A stretch of 64,000 nucleotides of DNA from assembly GCF_018408855.1 (NCBI RefSeq), contig NZ_AP024322.1, positions 682,001 to 746,000 on the forward strand, given 5' to 3'. The DNA is from Caballeronia sp. NK8. Its GTDB lineage: Bacteria > Pseudomonadota > Gammaproteobacteria > Burkholderiales > Burkholderiaceae. The notes below the pieces were generated by a model. That model saw only the letters and a program-made list of their open reading frames with translations. It made no database searches and was not told the DNA's origin. The position numbers and the translations under genes are program-made. Positions 34,753-44,480 of the stretch are shown one piece after another; position 1 is the stretch's first letter; each line of letters starts with the position of its first letter.

Positions 34753-35789
34753 GCCGCGTCGTGAGTCGCGTCGTTGAGCGCCCGCGCGCGATGAACGCGA
34801 GTCGCGCGGCCGCGATCTGGAGCGCGCTCGGCATTGCGGCGCTCGTCGTGCTCGTCGCGTCGCTCGCGCTGGGCAGCGTCGCGTTGCCGGTATCGCGCGC
34901 GATCGGCGCGCTCTTTCACGCGCATGCCGCGACACCCGATATCGCCGATGAAATCGTGCTCACGTTGCGCCTGCCGCGCGCGCTCGCGGGCTTCGCATCC
35001 GGCGCGCTGCTCGCGCTTGCCGGCGCGCTGTTGCAGGTGCTGTTGCGCAATCCGCTCGCGGAGCCTTACGTGCTCGGCGTGTCCGGCGGCGCGGCAGCCT
35101 TCGCGCTCGCCGCGATGCTCGCCGCGTTGCCGTGGTGGGGCGTCGATCTCGCCGCGTGCGCGGGCGCGTTCGCATCGATCGTCATCGTGCTCGGACTCGC
35201 GCGCCGCGATCTCTGGCAAAGCGGACAGGACGCGTCGCCGCGACTCTTGCTGACGGGCGTCGTGATCGCATCCGGATGGGGCGCGTTGATCACGCTGATG
35301 CTGAGCATCGCGCCCGAAAGCCGGCTGCGCGGCATGATCTTCTGGCTGACGGGCGATCTCAACGGCGCGGCGGCGCCGTGGCCCGCGCTGATCGCGCTCG
35401 CCGTCGCGCTCGCCGCGATCGTGCCGGCCGCGCCGCAACTGAACGTGCTGCTGCGCGGCGACACCGCGGCGCGCGCGCTCGGCGTGCCGGTCGAACGTCT
35501 GCGCCTGCGTGTCTATCTCGTGGCGTCGATCGCCGCGGCTGCCGCGGTGACGACAGCCGGGACCATCGGCTTCGTCGGGCTCGTGGTGCCGCATCTGCTG
35601 CGCCTCGCGTTCGGCAACGACCAGCGCATGCTCGTGCCCGCCGCCGCGCTCGCGGGTGGTCTCGCCGTGATGGCCGCCGATCTTGCCGCGCGCACCGTGA
35701 TCGCGCCCGCGCAATTGCCGGTGGGCGTCGTCACCGCGTTGATCGGCGTGCCGATGTTCCTGTGGATGCTCCTGCGGAGACCGCGATGA
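34749..35789 (+). CDS. btuC: Cobalamin ABC transporter permease (FecCD family)
   Basis: Inner-membrane permease for B12, with about ten hydrophobic helices. Motifs: RLPRALAGFASGALLALAGALLQ, NPLAEPYVLGVSGGAA and GTIGFVGLVVPHLLR, all FecCD/BtuC hallmarks. I place the start at the GTG at 34749, overlapping the btuB TGA (GTGA); the ATG at 34791 is an alternative that removes 14 residues. Its stop overlaps the btuD start (ATGA). Substrate is inferred from btuB and the cob genes in the same operon. Confidence 0.88.
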   Translation: MSRVVSRVVERPRAMNASRAAAIWSALGIAALVVLVASLALGSVALPVSRAIGALFHAHAATPDIADEIVLTLRLPRALAGFASGALLALAGALLQVLLRNPLAEPYVLGVSGGAAAFALAAMLAALPWWGVDLAACAGAFASIVIVLGLARRDLWQSGQDASPRLLLTGVVIASGWGALITLMLSIAPESRLRGMIFWLTGDLNGAAAPWPALIALAVALAAIVPAAPQLNVLLRGDTAARALGVPVERLRLRVYLVASIAAAAAVTTAGTIGFVGLVVPHLLRLAFGNDQRMLVPAAALAGGLAVMAADLAARTVIAPAQLPVGVVTALIGVPMFLWMLLRRPR

Positions 35790-36562
35790 CGCTGCATCTC
35801 GATGCCATCGTGCTTCGCGCGGGCGCGCGCACGCTGATCGACGGTCTCACGCAGACGATGTCGGCGGGCGAGGTGTGGTGCATCGCCGGGCCGAACGGCG
35901 CGGGCAAGACGACGCTCATCAACGTGCTGGCGGGCCTCATGAAACCCGCATTGGGCCGTGTGTCGCTCGAAGGCCGCGCGCTCGCGTCATGGCGCGCGGC
36001 GGAACTCGCACGCGCACGCGCGTTGATGCCGCAAGCCACCCACGACGCGTTCAGCGCGACCGTGCTCGATACCGTGCTGCTCAATCGCTTTCCGTATCTG
36101 GCCGGCTGGGGCTGGGAAAGCGACGACGACCGCAACGCCGCGCGCGCCGCGCTCGACATGCTCGGCCTCGCGGCGTTCGCCGCGCGCGACGTGCTGACGC
36201 TCTCCGGCGGCGAACGCCAGCGCGTCGCACTGGCGGCAGTGCTGTGCCAGAACGCGCCGCTGCTGTTGCTCGACGAACCGCTCTCGCATCTCGATCTGCA
36301 TCATCAGATCGATTGTCTTCATGCACTGCGCGACGCGGCGCGCGAGCACGCGCGCACCATCGTGTTCTCGTGCCACGATCTGAATCTCGCGCGCCGTTTC
36401 GCGACGCACGCATTGTTGCTCGACGGTCGAGGCGGCGCCTTCGCGGGCCGCGTCACCGACGTCCTGACGCCCGAACGCGCCAGCGCGGCTTTCGGCTATC
36501 CGCTCGCGTTGATCCGCGACGGCGAGCACGAAGCGCTCGTGCCATCCATTCATCGCTCATGA
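35786..36562 (+). CDS. btuD: Cobalamin ABC transporter ATPase
   Basis: 258-aa ATPase. Walker A AGPNGAGKTT, signature LSGGERQRVALAAVL, Walker B LLLLDEPLSHLD and H-loop FSCHDLN are all intact. It starts at 35786, overlapping the btuC stop, and drives the BtuC permease. The binding protein BtuF is encoded 2.4 kb away on the opposite strand (38981-39871). Followed by cobT after 11 nt. Confidence 0.9.
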   Translation: MTLHLDAIVLRAGARTLIDGLTQTMSAGEVWCIAGPNGAGKTTLINVLAGLMKPALGRVSLEGRALASWRAAELARARALMPQATHDAFSATVLDTVLLNRFPYLAGWGWESDDDRNAARAALDMLGLAAFAARDVLTLSGGERQRVALAAVLCQNAPLLLLDEPLSHLDLHHQIDCLHALRDAAREHARTIVFSCHDLNLARRFATHALLLDGRGGAFAGRVTDVLTPERASAAFGYPLALIRDGEHEALVPSIHRS

Positions 36563-36573
36563 GAGGAATTTCG

Positions 36574-37638
36574 ATGTCCACCCTCAACGACCTCCCGCTG
36601 CCCCGCGCACTCGACCGCGCCATCGAAGCGGAACTGCGCCGCATCATCGACATGAAGACGAAGCCGCCGGGCAGCCTCGGCCGGCTCGAATCCCTCGCGC
36701 TGCAGATGGGTCTGATTCAACGCACGGTCAAGCCGCGCATCGAGCGTCCGGCGATGATCGTCTTTGCGGGCGATCACGGCATCGCGAAAGAGGGCGTGAG
36801 TTCGTATCCGCAGGAAGTGACCGCGCAGATGGTCGCGAATTTCCTGAGCGGAGGCGCGGCCATCAACGCGCTGTCGCGTTCGGTCGGCATGACGCTCGAA
36901 GTCGTCGATGCGGGCGTCGCGACGCCGCTTTTGTTTCCGTTCCCCATCGATCACGGCTATGAACGCCTGTCGCTGGGACTCGGCACGCGCAACTTCGCGC
37001 AAGAACCGGCGATGTCGCGCGAGATCGCGCTCGAAGGCATCGCGCGTGGCGCTGCGCGCGTGCGGCATCACGCGTCGCTCGGCACCAATGTGATCGGCTT
37101 CGGCGAGATGGGCATCGCGAATACGTCGGCGGCGGCTTGCCTGATGAGCCGTCTGTGCGATCTGCCGATCGACGAATGCGTCGGGCGCGGCACGGGTCTC
37201 GACGATCGCGGCCTCGCGCATAAACGCGATGTGCTCGGCCGCGCGCTCGCGCTGCATCGCAATGAGGGTGACGCGATCGATACGCTCGCGACCTTCGGCG
37301 GCTTCGAAATCGCGATGATCACGGGCGCGTATCTCGCCGCCGCGTGCGCCGGCATGACGATTCTCGTCGATGGCTTCATCGCGACATCGGCGCTGCTGGT
37401 GGCCGCGAAGATCGCGCCCGACGTGCTTGACTATTGCGTGTTCGCGCATGCGTCGAACGAGACGGGGCATCGCCGCATGCTGGCGCATTTCGATGCCGCG
37501 CCGCTGTTGCAACTCTATCTTCGGCTTGGCGAAGGCACGGGCGCGGCGCTCGCGCTGCCGATTCTGCGTGCGGCTGTCGCGTTCGTCGACGAGATGGCGA
37601 GCTTCGAGTCGGCGGGTGTATCGAACAAAGCTGATTGA
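36574..37638 (+). CDS. cobT: Nicotinate-nucleotide:dimethylbenzimidazole phosphoribosyltransferase
   Basis: Makes alpha-ribazole-5'-phosphate, the lower ligand precursor of cobalamin. 354 aa. Landmarks: TKPPGSLGRLESLA, VFAGDHGIAKEGVSSYPQEV, NVIGFGEMGIANTSAAA, GRGTGLDD and the C-terminal LRLGEGTGAALALP, whose Glu is the catalytic base. The ATG at 36574 has gagagga seven bases upstream. It sits inside the riboswitch-controlled operon. Confidence 0.95.
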   Translation: MSTLNDLPLPRALDRAIEAELRRIIDMKTKPPGSLGRLESLALQMGLIQRTVKPRIERPAMIVFAGDHGIAKEGVSSYPQEVTAQMVANFLSGGAAINALSRSVGMTLEVVDAGVATPLLFPFPIDHGYERLSLGLGTRNFAQEPAMSREIALEGIARGAARVRHHASLGTNVIGFGEMGIANTSAAACLMSRLCDLPIDECVGRGTGLDDRGLAHKRDVLGRALALHRNEGDAIDTLATFGGFEIAMITGAYLAAACAGMTILVDGFIATSALLVAAKIAPDVLDYCVFAHASNETGHRRMLAHFDAAPLLQLYLRLGEGTGAALALPILRAAVAFVDEMASFESAGVSNKAD

Positions 37639-37639
37639 G

Positions 37640-38398
37640 ATGCGTGCGCTCGACGAACTGCGTTATTTCTTCACCGCGCTCGGCTATTTCACGCGCGTGC
37701 CGGTGCCGCGCTGGGTCGGCTTCGAGCGCGCGTATCTGAATGCGGCGGCGCGTTACTTTCCGCTCGTCGGCGCGATGGTCGGCGGCGTCGCGGCGCTCGT
37801 GTATCTCGCGGCGTTGCGTGTGTTTCCCGCGAGTGTCGCGGTGCTGCTTTCGATGGCCGCGACGCTCGTGTTGACAGGCGCGTTCCACGAAGACGGACTC
37901 GCCGATTGCGTCGATGCCTTCGGCGGCGCGTACACGCGCGAGGATGCGTTGCGCATCATGCACGACTCGCGCATCGGCGCGTTCGGCGCGATTGCGTTGA
38001 TGATCGCGCTTGCGTTGAAATGGCAGACGCTTGCGGTCATGCCGACGCAACGCGTCGCGTGGACGATGATCGCCGCGCACGCCGCGAGCCGCGTGTTCGC
38101 GATCAGCTATCTCGTCACGCTCGATTACGTGCGCGCGGAAGGCAAGGCGAAGCCGGTCGCGCAGCGCATGAGTCTTGCGTCGTTCGCGCTGGCGCTCGTG
38201 TTCGGCTTGCCGTGGCTTTTCGTGATCGACTGGAAGTTCGCGTGCTTCACGATCGTTGCGCTCGTCGTGTTGCGCTTTTTCATCGGACGCTACTTCGTGC
38301 GGCGCATCGGCGGCTATACCGGCGATTGCCTCGGGTTCGCGCAGCAGGTGTTCGAAATTGCCATCTATCTCATTGGGCTCGCATGGATCTCGTTCTGA
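37640..38398 (+). CDS. cobS: Adenosylcobinamide-GDP ribazoletransferase (cobalamin synthase)
   Basis: Integral membrane enzyme joining AdoCbi-GDP and alpha-ribazole(-phosphate). 252 aa. The conserved metal-binding motif GAFHEDGLADCVDAFGG is present, followed by RIMHDSRIGAFG and several hydrophobic helices; GYTGDCLGFAQQVFE lies near the end. It starts one base after the cobT stop and overlaps the next gene, cobC, by 16 nt. Called cobV in Pseudomonas nomenclature. Confidence 0.94.
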   Translation: MRALDELRYFFTALGYFTRVPVPRWVGFERAYLNAAARYFPLVGAMVGGVAALVYLAALRVFPASVAVLLSMAATLVLTGAFHEDGLADCVDAFGGAYTREDALRIMHDSRIGAFGAIALMIALALKWQTLAVMPTQRVAWTMIAAHAASRVFAISYLVTLDYVRAEGKAKPVAQRMSLASFALALVFGLPWLFVIDWKFACFTIVALVVLRFFIGRYFVRRIGGYTGDCLGFAQQVFEIAIYLIGLAWISF

Positions 38399-38952
38399 TC
38401 CGGCATCCGGAAGTCGCCATTGAAGCGGGCGTGTGCTATGGGCAAACGGATGTGCCCTTGCAACGCGATGCGCGTGAACTGGCCGGTGCGTTGATCACGC
38501 GAATGACGGCGCTGAACGTGCCTGCGTGTGTCGATGGATGGCATGCGAGCCCGCTTCGGCGCTGTGCATCGCTTGCGCATGCGCTGGCCGTTGATCCGCA
38601 TATCGACGCGCGGCTTTCAGAAATGCACTTCGGCGCGTGGGAAGGTCGTGCGTGGGACGCGATCGATCGCGCGCTCATCGATGCATGGGCCGGCGATATT
38701 GAACATGCGCGTCCGCATGGCGGGGAGAGTCTTGCGCAGTTCGCGCAACGCGTGATCGGGTGGTTTGAATCGACATGTGTCGATCGGCAGGCCGTGCATG
38801 TGATCGCGCATGCGGGCGTCGTGCGGGTGCTTGCGGCGCATCTGCTTGATATCGCGCGGGAGAATGCGTTGCAATGGGCGTTGGATTTTGGCGCAGTTGT
38901 TTGGTTCAGGCGCGTGCGCGGGGAGTGGGTGCTCGTGCGGTGGAATGCTTAG
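38383..38952 (+). CDS. cobC: Alpha-ribazole phosphatase (histidine phosphatase family)
   Basis: Removes the phosphate from alpha-ribazole-phosphate or from cobalamin-phosphate. 189 aa. The phosphohistidine motif is LVLIRHPEVA (RHP in place of RHG), with ASPLRRCASLAHAL, FGAWEGRAWDAI and the second catalytic His in VIAHAGVVR. It starts within the last codons of cobS and is the last gene of the rightward operon. Only 28 nt separate it from the convergent btuF. Confidence 0.88.
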   Translation: MDLVLIRHPEVAIEAGVCYGQTDVPLQRDARELAGALITRMTALNVPACVDGWHASPLRRCASLAHALAVDPHIDARLSEMHFGAWEGRAWDAIDRALIDAWAGDIEHARPHGGESLAQFAQRVIGWFESTCVDRQAVHVIAHAGVVRVLAAHLLDIARENALQWALDFGAVVWFRRVRGEWVLVRWNA

Positions 38953-38980
38953 GATTCCGCCGCCGACGAACCCCAAACTA

Positions 38981-39871
38981 CTATTTCACCCGCCGCGCTC
39001 GTGCGCTTTCCAGATCGCGGCAAAGCTCCGCCGCGCCCAACGCGAGCCTCGGCGTAGGCCGATTGATAAGATCCCCGTCGATGCCAAAAAGATTACCGCG
39101 CGCCACCGCCGTCAACGACGACCAACGCTTCCACCGTTCGAGCGCAGGCAACGGGCGATCCGGTTGCGTCGCGCCCGGCGTCGCGGTGACGATCGCTTCG
39201 GGATTCGCCGCGAGCACGGCTTCGGTCGATATCGTCGGCACACGCGGCTTTTCCGCCGCGAACACGTTCACGCCGCCGCACAGCCCGATCACTTCGTCGA
39301 AGACGTTGTCACGATTGAGCGTCATCAGCGGATCGTCCCAGACCTGATAGAACACGCTCACCGGCGGTCGCTGCGCATAACGCGCGCGTAACTGCGCGAT
39401 GTCGCGCGTGAACGCTTCGGACGCGTCGCGTGCGCGTGCCTGCGTGCCGAGCAGCACGCCCAGTTTGTCGATGCTCGTCGCGATATCGTCGAGATGCTTC
39501 GGCTCGCTGAAGTAGATCGGAATGCCGAGCGCGGTAAGCCGGTCCATCTGACGCGCCGCATTGCCATGCCGCCACACGACGATCAGATCCGGATGCAGCG
39601 CGACGATGCGCTCCAGATCGAGCGCCTTGTTGTCGCCGACGCGCGCAATCGTCTGCGCTTCTTTCGGATAGTCGCTGTACGTCACCGCGCCGACGATGCG
39701 CGCGCCGCCGCCGGCCGCGAACAGCAACTCGGTGACGTGCGGCGCGAGACTGACCACGCGTTCGGCGGGCTTGACGAGCATGACGGATGCGCCGCTGTCA
39801 TCAATGACGGTGATCGCATGCGCTTGCGTCATCACGCAACTGATCGTCAAAGCAATCACATGACGCAGCAT
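38981..39871 (-). CDS. btuF: Cobalamin-binding periplasmic protein
   Basis: Substrate-binding protein for the BtuCD importer. 296 aa with a signal peptide (MLRHVIALTISCVMTQAHA). The TroA-like fold motifs ERVVSLAPHVTELLFAAGGG, PDLIVVWRHGNAA and SVFYQVWDDPLMTLN (FYQVW contacts B12 in BtuF) are visible. It overlaps the preceding aminotransferase stop by ATGA and is the last gene of the leftward cobU-cbiB-cobD-btuF unit. Confidence 0.9.
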   Translation of the reverse strand: MLRHVIALTISCVMTQAHAITVIDDSGASVMLVKPAERVVSLAPHVTELLFAAGGGARIVGAVTYSDYPKEAQTIARVGDNKALDLERIVALHPDLIVVWRHGNAARQMDRLTALGIPIYFSEPKHLDDIATSIDKLGVLLGTQARARDASEAFTRDIAQLRARYAQRPPVSVFYQVWDDPLMTLNRDNVFDEVIGLCGGVNVFAAEKPRVPTISTEAVLAANPEAIVTATPGATQPDRPLPALERWKRWSSLTAVARGNLFGIDGDLINRPTPRLALGAAELCRDLESARARRVK

Positions 39872-40866
39872 CACGCGCAAATCTCCCGCAAGGCGAGCGT
39901 GAGACGCGCCCAGTCGCCTTCCGTGCCCGGCAAGCCGACGCGCAGGCTCGGCGTCAGCCCGGGCAGATCGAAGAGGCGCGTCCAGATGCCGCGCAGCGCC
40001 AGTGCGTGCTGAAGCTCGGGCGCTCTAGGCGTCGCTGTCCACGCGAAAAGCGGCGTCCCACGCACGTCGAAACCGTGGCTCGCGATCAGGGGGGCGAGTC
40101 GCGCGCCATCGCGTTGCAACTGCGCGCGCGTGTCGCGCTGCCATGCGACATCGGCGAAAGCGGCGGCGACCGCATGCCGCGCCGGACCGCTCACGGTCCA
40201 TGCGCCGAGCGCATCGCGCAAGGCATCGGCGATCGAAGGCGCGGCGAGCACGAAGCCCGCGCGGATGCCCGCGAGTCCGAAGAACTTGCCGACCGAACGC
40301 AGCACGACGAGACCATCTCGCGCGGTGTCGGCCGCCAGCGACGACGCGGGATCGACATCGGCGAACGCTTCATCGACGATCAGCGTGCCGCCGCGCGATG
40401 CGAGCTGCGCGTGCCAATGTAAAAGCGTGTCGCGTGATATGCGTTGCGCAGTCGGATTGTTCGGATTCGCGACGATCACGTGATCGAGCGTCGCGGGCAA
40501 ATCGTGCGCGTCGATATCGAGCGTCGCGATGGCGTGTCCCGCGCGCATGAACGCGGGCGCATATTCGCCGTAGGTCAGCGGCGCGACGCCCGCCGTGCCG
40601 CGACGCAGAAGCACGGGCAACGCTCGGATCGCCGCCTGCGAGCCCGCCACCGGCAACGCGAACGGCGCGCCGTAATAGCGCGCGGCGCACTCGCCCAAAC
40701 CATCGCCGTCTTCGGGCAGACGCCGCCATGCGTCAGGCGGCACGGGCGGCACCGGATAGCCGCGCGGATTGATGCCGGTCGACAGATCGAGCCAGTCATC
40801 GAAAGGAATCGCGTAGCGGTGCGCGGCTTCGCGCAGATTGCCGCCGTGTCGGATGGTTTGTGCCAT
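39871..40866 (-). CDS. cobD: L-threonine-O-3-phosphate decarboxylase-type aminotransferase
   Basis: PLP enzyme making (R)-1-aminopropan-2-ol phosphate, the linker of cobalamin (CobD in Salmonella, called CobC in Pseudomonas). 331 aa. RHGGNLREAAHRY, DLSTGINPRGYP, VIVANPNNPTAQRI and the PLP lysine in SVGKFFGLAGIRAGF are typical. The ATG at 40866 lies one base after the cbiB stop; a GTG at 40875 is also in frame. It belongs to the fold-type I aminotransferases; the cluster gives the function. Confidence 0.9.
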   Translation of the reverse strand: MAQTIRHGGNLREAAHRYAIPFDDWLDLSTGINPRGYPVPPVPPDAWRRLPEDGDGLGECAARYYGAPFALPVAGSQAAIRALPVLLRRGTAGVAPLTYGEYAPAFMRAGHAIATLDIDAHDLPATLDHVIVANPNNPTAQRISRDTLLHWHAQLASRGGTLIVDEAFADVDPASSLAADTARDGLVVLRSVGKFFGLAGIRAGFVLAAPSIADALRDALGAWTVSGPARHAVAAAFADVAWQRDTRAQLQRDGARLAPLIASHGFDVRGTPLFAWTATPRAPELQHALALRGIWTRLFDLPGLTPSLRVGLPGTEGDWARLTLALREICA

Positions 40867-40867
40867 G

Positions 40868-41809
40868 TCAGCCACTCGTCGTCGCGCCCAGAGCCGCGAG
40901 CACTAAGAAAACCGCGAGCCACATCAGCGTCGCGCGCTCGACGAGCCGCAACGCCGCGACCACATGCTTCGGGTTCGCCGTGTGTCCCGCGCCGAGCGTC
41001 GGCCGCGTCTCGGTCACGCCGTGGTACACCGCCGCGCCGCCGATCAGCACGTTCAGGCTGCCCGCGCCCGCGGCCATCACCGGACCCGCGTTCGGACTGT
41101 CCCACGAGCGCGCCTGCGTGCGCCAGCAATGCCACGCCATGTGCGTGTCGCCCGCGAGCGCGTAGGTCGCCGCCGTGAGGCGCGCGGGAATGAAGTTGAG
41201 CACGTCGTCGAAGCGCGCGGCGGCCCAGCCGAAACGCAGGTAGCGCGGCGTGCGATAGCCCCACATCGCGTCGAGCGTATTGGCGAGGCGGAACATCAGC
41301 GCGCCCGGGCCACCCGCGACCGCGAACCAGAAGAGCGCGCCGAAGATCGCGTCGTTGCCGTTTTCGAGCGCCGATTCCACGGCCGCGCGCGACAGGGCGT
41401 TTTCATCGGCTTTCGATGTATCGCGCGACACGATGCGCGAGGTCAGCGTGCGCGCACTCTCGATATCGCCGAGGCTCAACGCGCGCGCGATCGGCGCGAT
41501 ATGCTGGCGCAGGCTCTTCGCGCCGAGCGCGAACCAGAGCAGCAGCACATGCACGAGGCACGCATAGCCGAACGGCAGCGCGCCGACGAGCAGCCACGCG
41601 ATGACCACCGGCGGCGCGACCGCGACGAACCAAGCGAGGATGCCCGCCGGCCGCGCGCGAAAGCCGGTATTCATCCGCGCTTCGAGCTTCGTCGCGAACT
41701 GGCCGAAGCCGACGAGCGGATGCCGCGCGCGCGGCTCGCCGAAAATGCGATCGACGATCACGCCGAGCACCGCGAGCAGCGCCATCGCGTAGGCGGAGAG
41801 GAGGAGCAT
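40868..41809 (-). CDS. cbiB: Adenosylcobinamide-phosphate synthase
   Basis: Membrane enzyme that attaches aminopropanol phosphate to adenosylcobyric acid. 313 aa. Conserved VDRIFGEPRARHPLVGFG at the front, IVSRDTSKADENALSRAAVES, LENGNDAIFGALFWFA and NTLDAMWGYRTPRYLRFGW in the middle, plus AGDTHMAWHCWRTQA. About four to five hydrophobic helices. It follows cobU by 5 nt and precedes cobD in one unit (CobD in Pseudomonas naming). Confidence 0.93.
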   Translation of the reverse strand: MLLLSAYAMALLAVLGVIVDRIFGEPRARHPLVGFGQFATKLEARMNTGFRARPAGILAWFVAVAPPVVIAWLLVGALPFGYACLVHVLLLWFALGAKSLRQHIAPIARALSLGDIESARTLTSRIVSRDTSKADENALSRAAVESALENGNDAIFGALFWFAVAGGPGALMFRLANTLDAMWGYRTPRYLRFGWAAARFDDVLNFIPARLTAATYALAGDTHMAWHCWRTQARSWDSPNAGPVMAAGAGSLNVLIGGAAVYHGVTETRPTLGAGHTANPKHVVAALRLVERATLMWLAVFLVLAALGATTSG

Positions 41810-41814
41810 CGCGC

Positions 41815-42366
41815 TTATCCCTTGAGCGCGAGGGGCAGGCCCGCGACCATCATCGTCACGCGCGTGCTCGCGGCGGCGACGCGCTGGTTCAGGCGGCCGA
41901 GTTCATCGACGTAAAGACGCGTGACCGAGCCGAGCGGCACCACGCCCAGCCCGATTTCATTGCTGACGACGATCACCTTGCCGCGCGTGTGCGCGAGCGC
42001 GGCGTCGAATTGCGCGAAGGCTTCGCGTGCGCTGTCGGGCATTACGGCGATCTCATCGCTCGCGCCCGCCGATGCGAACAGCAGATTCGCGAGCCACAGC
42101 GTCAGGCAGTCGATCAGCACGCAATGCCCGGCGTGATCCGCTTCGCGCAACGCGCCCGCGAGATCGAGCGGCGCTTCGACCAGCGTCCAGTGCGCGGGCC
42201 GGCGTTCGCGATGATGCCGCACGCGCTCGGCGAATTCGGCATCATCGCCGATGCGTGCGGTCGCGATATACGTGACGGGCAATCCGCTTTCGGCGGCAAG
42301 GCGTTCGGCGTGCGCGCTCTTGCCGGAACGCGCGCCGCCGAGGATGAACGTGAGATCGGAAGTCAT
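41815..42366 (-). CDS. cobU: Adenosylcobinamide kinase / adenosylcobinamide-phosphate guanylyltransferase
   Basis: Bifunctional enzyme activating cobinamide to AdoCbi-GDP in the salvage pathway. 183 aa. The P-loop is FILGGARSGKSAHAE, RVRHHRERRPAHW holds the guanylylated histidine, and LIDCLTLWLAN and VVSNEIGLGVVP are family motifs. The ATG at 42366 is the first gene of the leftward unit, divergent from cobQ across only 58 bp. Called cobP in Pseudomonas. Confidence 0.94.
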   Translation of the reverse strand: MTSDLTFILGGARSGKSAHAERLAAESGLPVTYIATARIGDDAEFAERVRHHRERRPAHWTLVEAPLDLAGALREADHAGHCVLIDCLTLWLANLLFASAGASDEIAVMPDSAREAFAQFDAALAHTRGKVIVVSNEIGLGVVPLGSVTRLYVDELGRLNQRVAAASTRVTMMVAGLPLALKG

Positions 42367-42424
42367 CGCGATATTGTACTGACGGGCTAAGATAGCGCGT
42401 CGTTCTTGATGAGACTCGCTTCCG

Positions 42425-43900
42425 ATGCCATTCACGCCACGCGGCACGCTGATGATCCAGGGCACGACGTCCGATGCCGGCAAGAGTACGCTCGTCGCCG
42501 GATTGTGCCGTCTCGCGCGGCGCGGCGGCGTGCGGGTCGCGCCGTTCAAGCCGCAGAACATGGCGCTCAACAGCGCGGTGACCGTCGATGGCGGCGAGAT
42601 CGGCCGCGCGCAGGCGCTTCAGGCGATCGCGGCTGGCGTCGATGCGCGCATCGACTTCAATCCGGTGCTGCTCAAACCGACGAGCGATCGCGGCGCGCAG
42701 GTCATCATCCATGGTCACGCGCATGCCAATCTCGATGCGCGCGCCTATCACGACTACAAGCGCATCGCGTTCGATGCCGTGCTCGCGTCCTATGCGCGCC
42801 TGCAGAACGAATTCGACGCAGTGATCGTCGAAGGCGCGGGCAGTCCCGCCGAAATCAATCTGCGCGACGGCGATATCGCCAACATGGGTTTCGCGGAGCG
42901 CGTCGATTGCCCGGTCGTGCTCGTCGCCGATATCGATCGCGGCGGCGTGTTCGCGCATCTCGTCGGCACGCTGGCGTGTTTGTCGGAAAGCGAGCGTGCG
43001 CGCGTGCGCGGCTTCGTCATCAACCGGTTTCGCGGGGATATCGGCTTGCTCGAACCGGGGCTCGACTGGCTCACGGCACAGACCGGCAAGCCGGTGTTCG
43101 GCGTGCTGCCGTATCTGCACGGCCTGACGCTCGACGCCGAAGACATGCTGCCGAGCCAGCCGCACGTTCGCGGCGCGGCGAGCGTTTTGAAGGTGATCGT
43201 GCCCGCGTTGCCGCGTATCAGCAATCACACGGATTTCGATGCGCTGCGCGCGCACCCTCAGGTCGATTTCAGCTATGTGCGCGCCGGCGTCGCGCCGCCG
43301 CCCGCCGATCTGATCGTGCTGCCCGGCTCGAAAAGCGTGCAGCGCGATCTCGCGTGGCTGCGCGAGAACGGCTGGGATCGCGCGATCGAACGGCATCTGC
43401 GATACGGCGGCAAGGTGATCGGCATCTGCGGCGGCATGCAGATGCTCGGGCGCACGATCGACGACCCGGACGGCGTCGAAGGCGCGCCGGGTTGCGTCGA
43501 GGGCCTCAAGTTGCTCGAACTCTTCACCGTGCTCACGCCGCAGAAACAGCTGGAGAACGTCGTTGGCCGATTGACCATCGACGGCACGCGCGCGGGCGTG
43601 CGCGGCTACGAAATCCACATGGGCCGCACACACGGCGCGGCGCTCGCGCGGCCGCTCGTCGCGCTGGATTCGGGGCGCGTCGACGGCGCGGTATCCGACG
43701 ATAGCCAGATCGCCGCGACCTATCTGCACGGCTTGTTCGACACGCTCGAAGCGTGCGCAGCGCTGCTCGAGTGGGCGGGCGTGCAGGGCGCCGAGCCGCT
43801 CGATTACCCGTCGCTGCGCGAAGCGTCGCTCGACCGGCTGGCCGATTCGTTCGCGCAATCGCTCGATCTGGACGCGTTACAGGCCGCGTTCGCTCAATAA
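42425..43900 (+). CDS. cobQ: Cobyric acid synthase
   Basis: ATP-dependent glutamine amidotransferase that amidates adenosylcobyrinic a,c-diamide. 491 aa. The N-terminal synthetase domain has the P-loop [18 protein letters not shown] and [10 protein letters not shown]. The C-terminal class I amidotransferase part has the nucleophilic Cys in [14 protein letters not shown] and the His in TYLHGLF. No earlier corrin-ring genes are in the window, so its role may be within salvage or a pathway encoded elsewhere. It is divergent from cobU and overlaps the thioesterase gene tail-to-tail by 7 nt. Confidence 0.95.
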   Translation: MPFTPRGTLMIQGTTSDAGKSTLVAGLCRLARRGGVRVAPFKPQNMALNSAVTVDGGEIGRAQALQAIAAGVDARIDFNPVLLKPTSDRGAQVIIHGHAHANLDARAYHDYKRIAFDAVLASYARLQNEFDAVIVEGAGSPAEINLRDGDIANMGFAERVDCPVVLVADIDRGGVFAHLVGTLACLSESERARVRGFVINRFRGDIGLLEPGLDWLTAQTGKPVFGVLPYLHGLTLDAEDMLPSQPHVRGAASVLKVIVPALPRISNHTDFDALRAHPQVDFSYVRAGVAPPPADLIVLPGSKSVQRDLAWLRENGWDRAIERHLRYGGKVIGICGGMQMLGRTIDDPDGVEGAPGCVEGLKLLELFTVLTPQKQLENVVGRLTIDGTRAGVRGYEIHMGRTHGAALARPLVALDSGRVDGAVSDDSQIAATYLHGLFDTLEACAALLEWAGVQGAEPLDYPSLREASLDRLADSFAQSLDLDALQAAFAQ

Positions 43901-44313
43901 AGAATCATCTGCGTGCAGCGGAACATGGCGATGAGCTTGCCGTCGCCATTCGTCACCGTCGCGTCCCACACCTGCGTGCTGCGCCCGAGATGCACGGCCG
44001 TCGCCTTCGCGACGATTTTCCCGTCGCGCGCCGTCGAGACGTGGTTGCTCTTGAGTTCGAGCGTCGTGAAGTTCTGCGCCTTGTCCGGCAGATGCGCGAT
44101 GCACGCATAGCCGCAGCACGTATCCGCGAGTCCGATGACGGTTGCCGCATGCAGAAAGCCGTTCGGCGCGAGCAGTTCCGGACGGATCACGAGTTCGCCG
44201 CTCAACTGGCCCTGATCGAGCGAAATCAGTTGTACGCCGAGCAGGTCGGGCAGGCGGCCTTTCTGGCGGTTGCGCAGGAAATCGAGAGTGACGTCGGGGC
44301 GAAGTGCGGTCAT
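43894..44313 (-). CDS. PaaI-type hot-dog thioesterase
   Basis: 139-aa acyl-CoA thioesterase-like protein. Hot-dog fold motifs: [43 protein letters not shown] (the catalytic region, usually N/D near GxxHGG; here NGFLHAA) and the central strand [12 protein letters not shown] use the ATG at 44313; a longer N-terminus is less likely. Substrate unknown. It is convergent with cobQ and divergent from the ParA gene. Confidence 0.82.
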   Translation of the reverse strand: MTALRPDVTLDFLRNRQKGRLPDLLGVQLISLDQGQLSGELVIRPELLAPNGFLHAATVIGLADTCCGYACIAHLPDKAQNFTTLELKSNHVSTARDGKIVAKATAVHLGRSTQVWDATVTNGDGKLIAMFRCTQMILY

Positions 44314-44480
44314 GGGTATCGTCGTGTCGAAAAGTTGAATTTGGCATGGCCGTTCGGTCAACATGCCGGATGCATCACTTTTGCCGATAATATCAACGCT
44401 CGAATCATGCACCTGTTCTCATCAAGACGAAATCGTGCGCGGCGGCGCGTGCGCGCGCTCAACAAAATCCAGGACACTTC

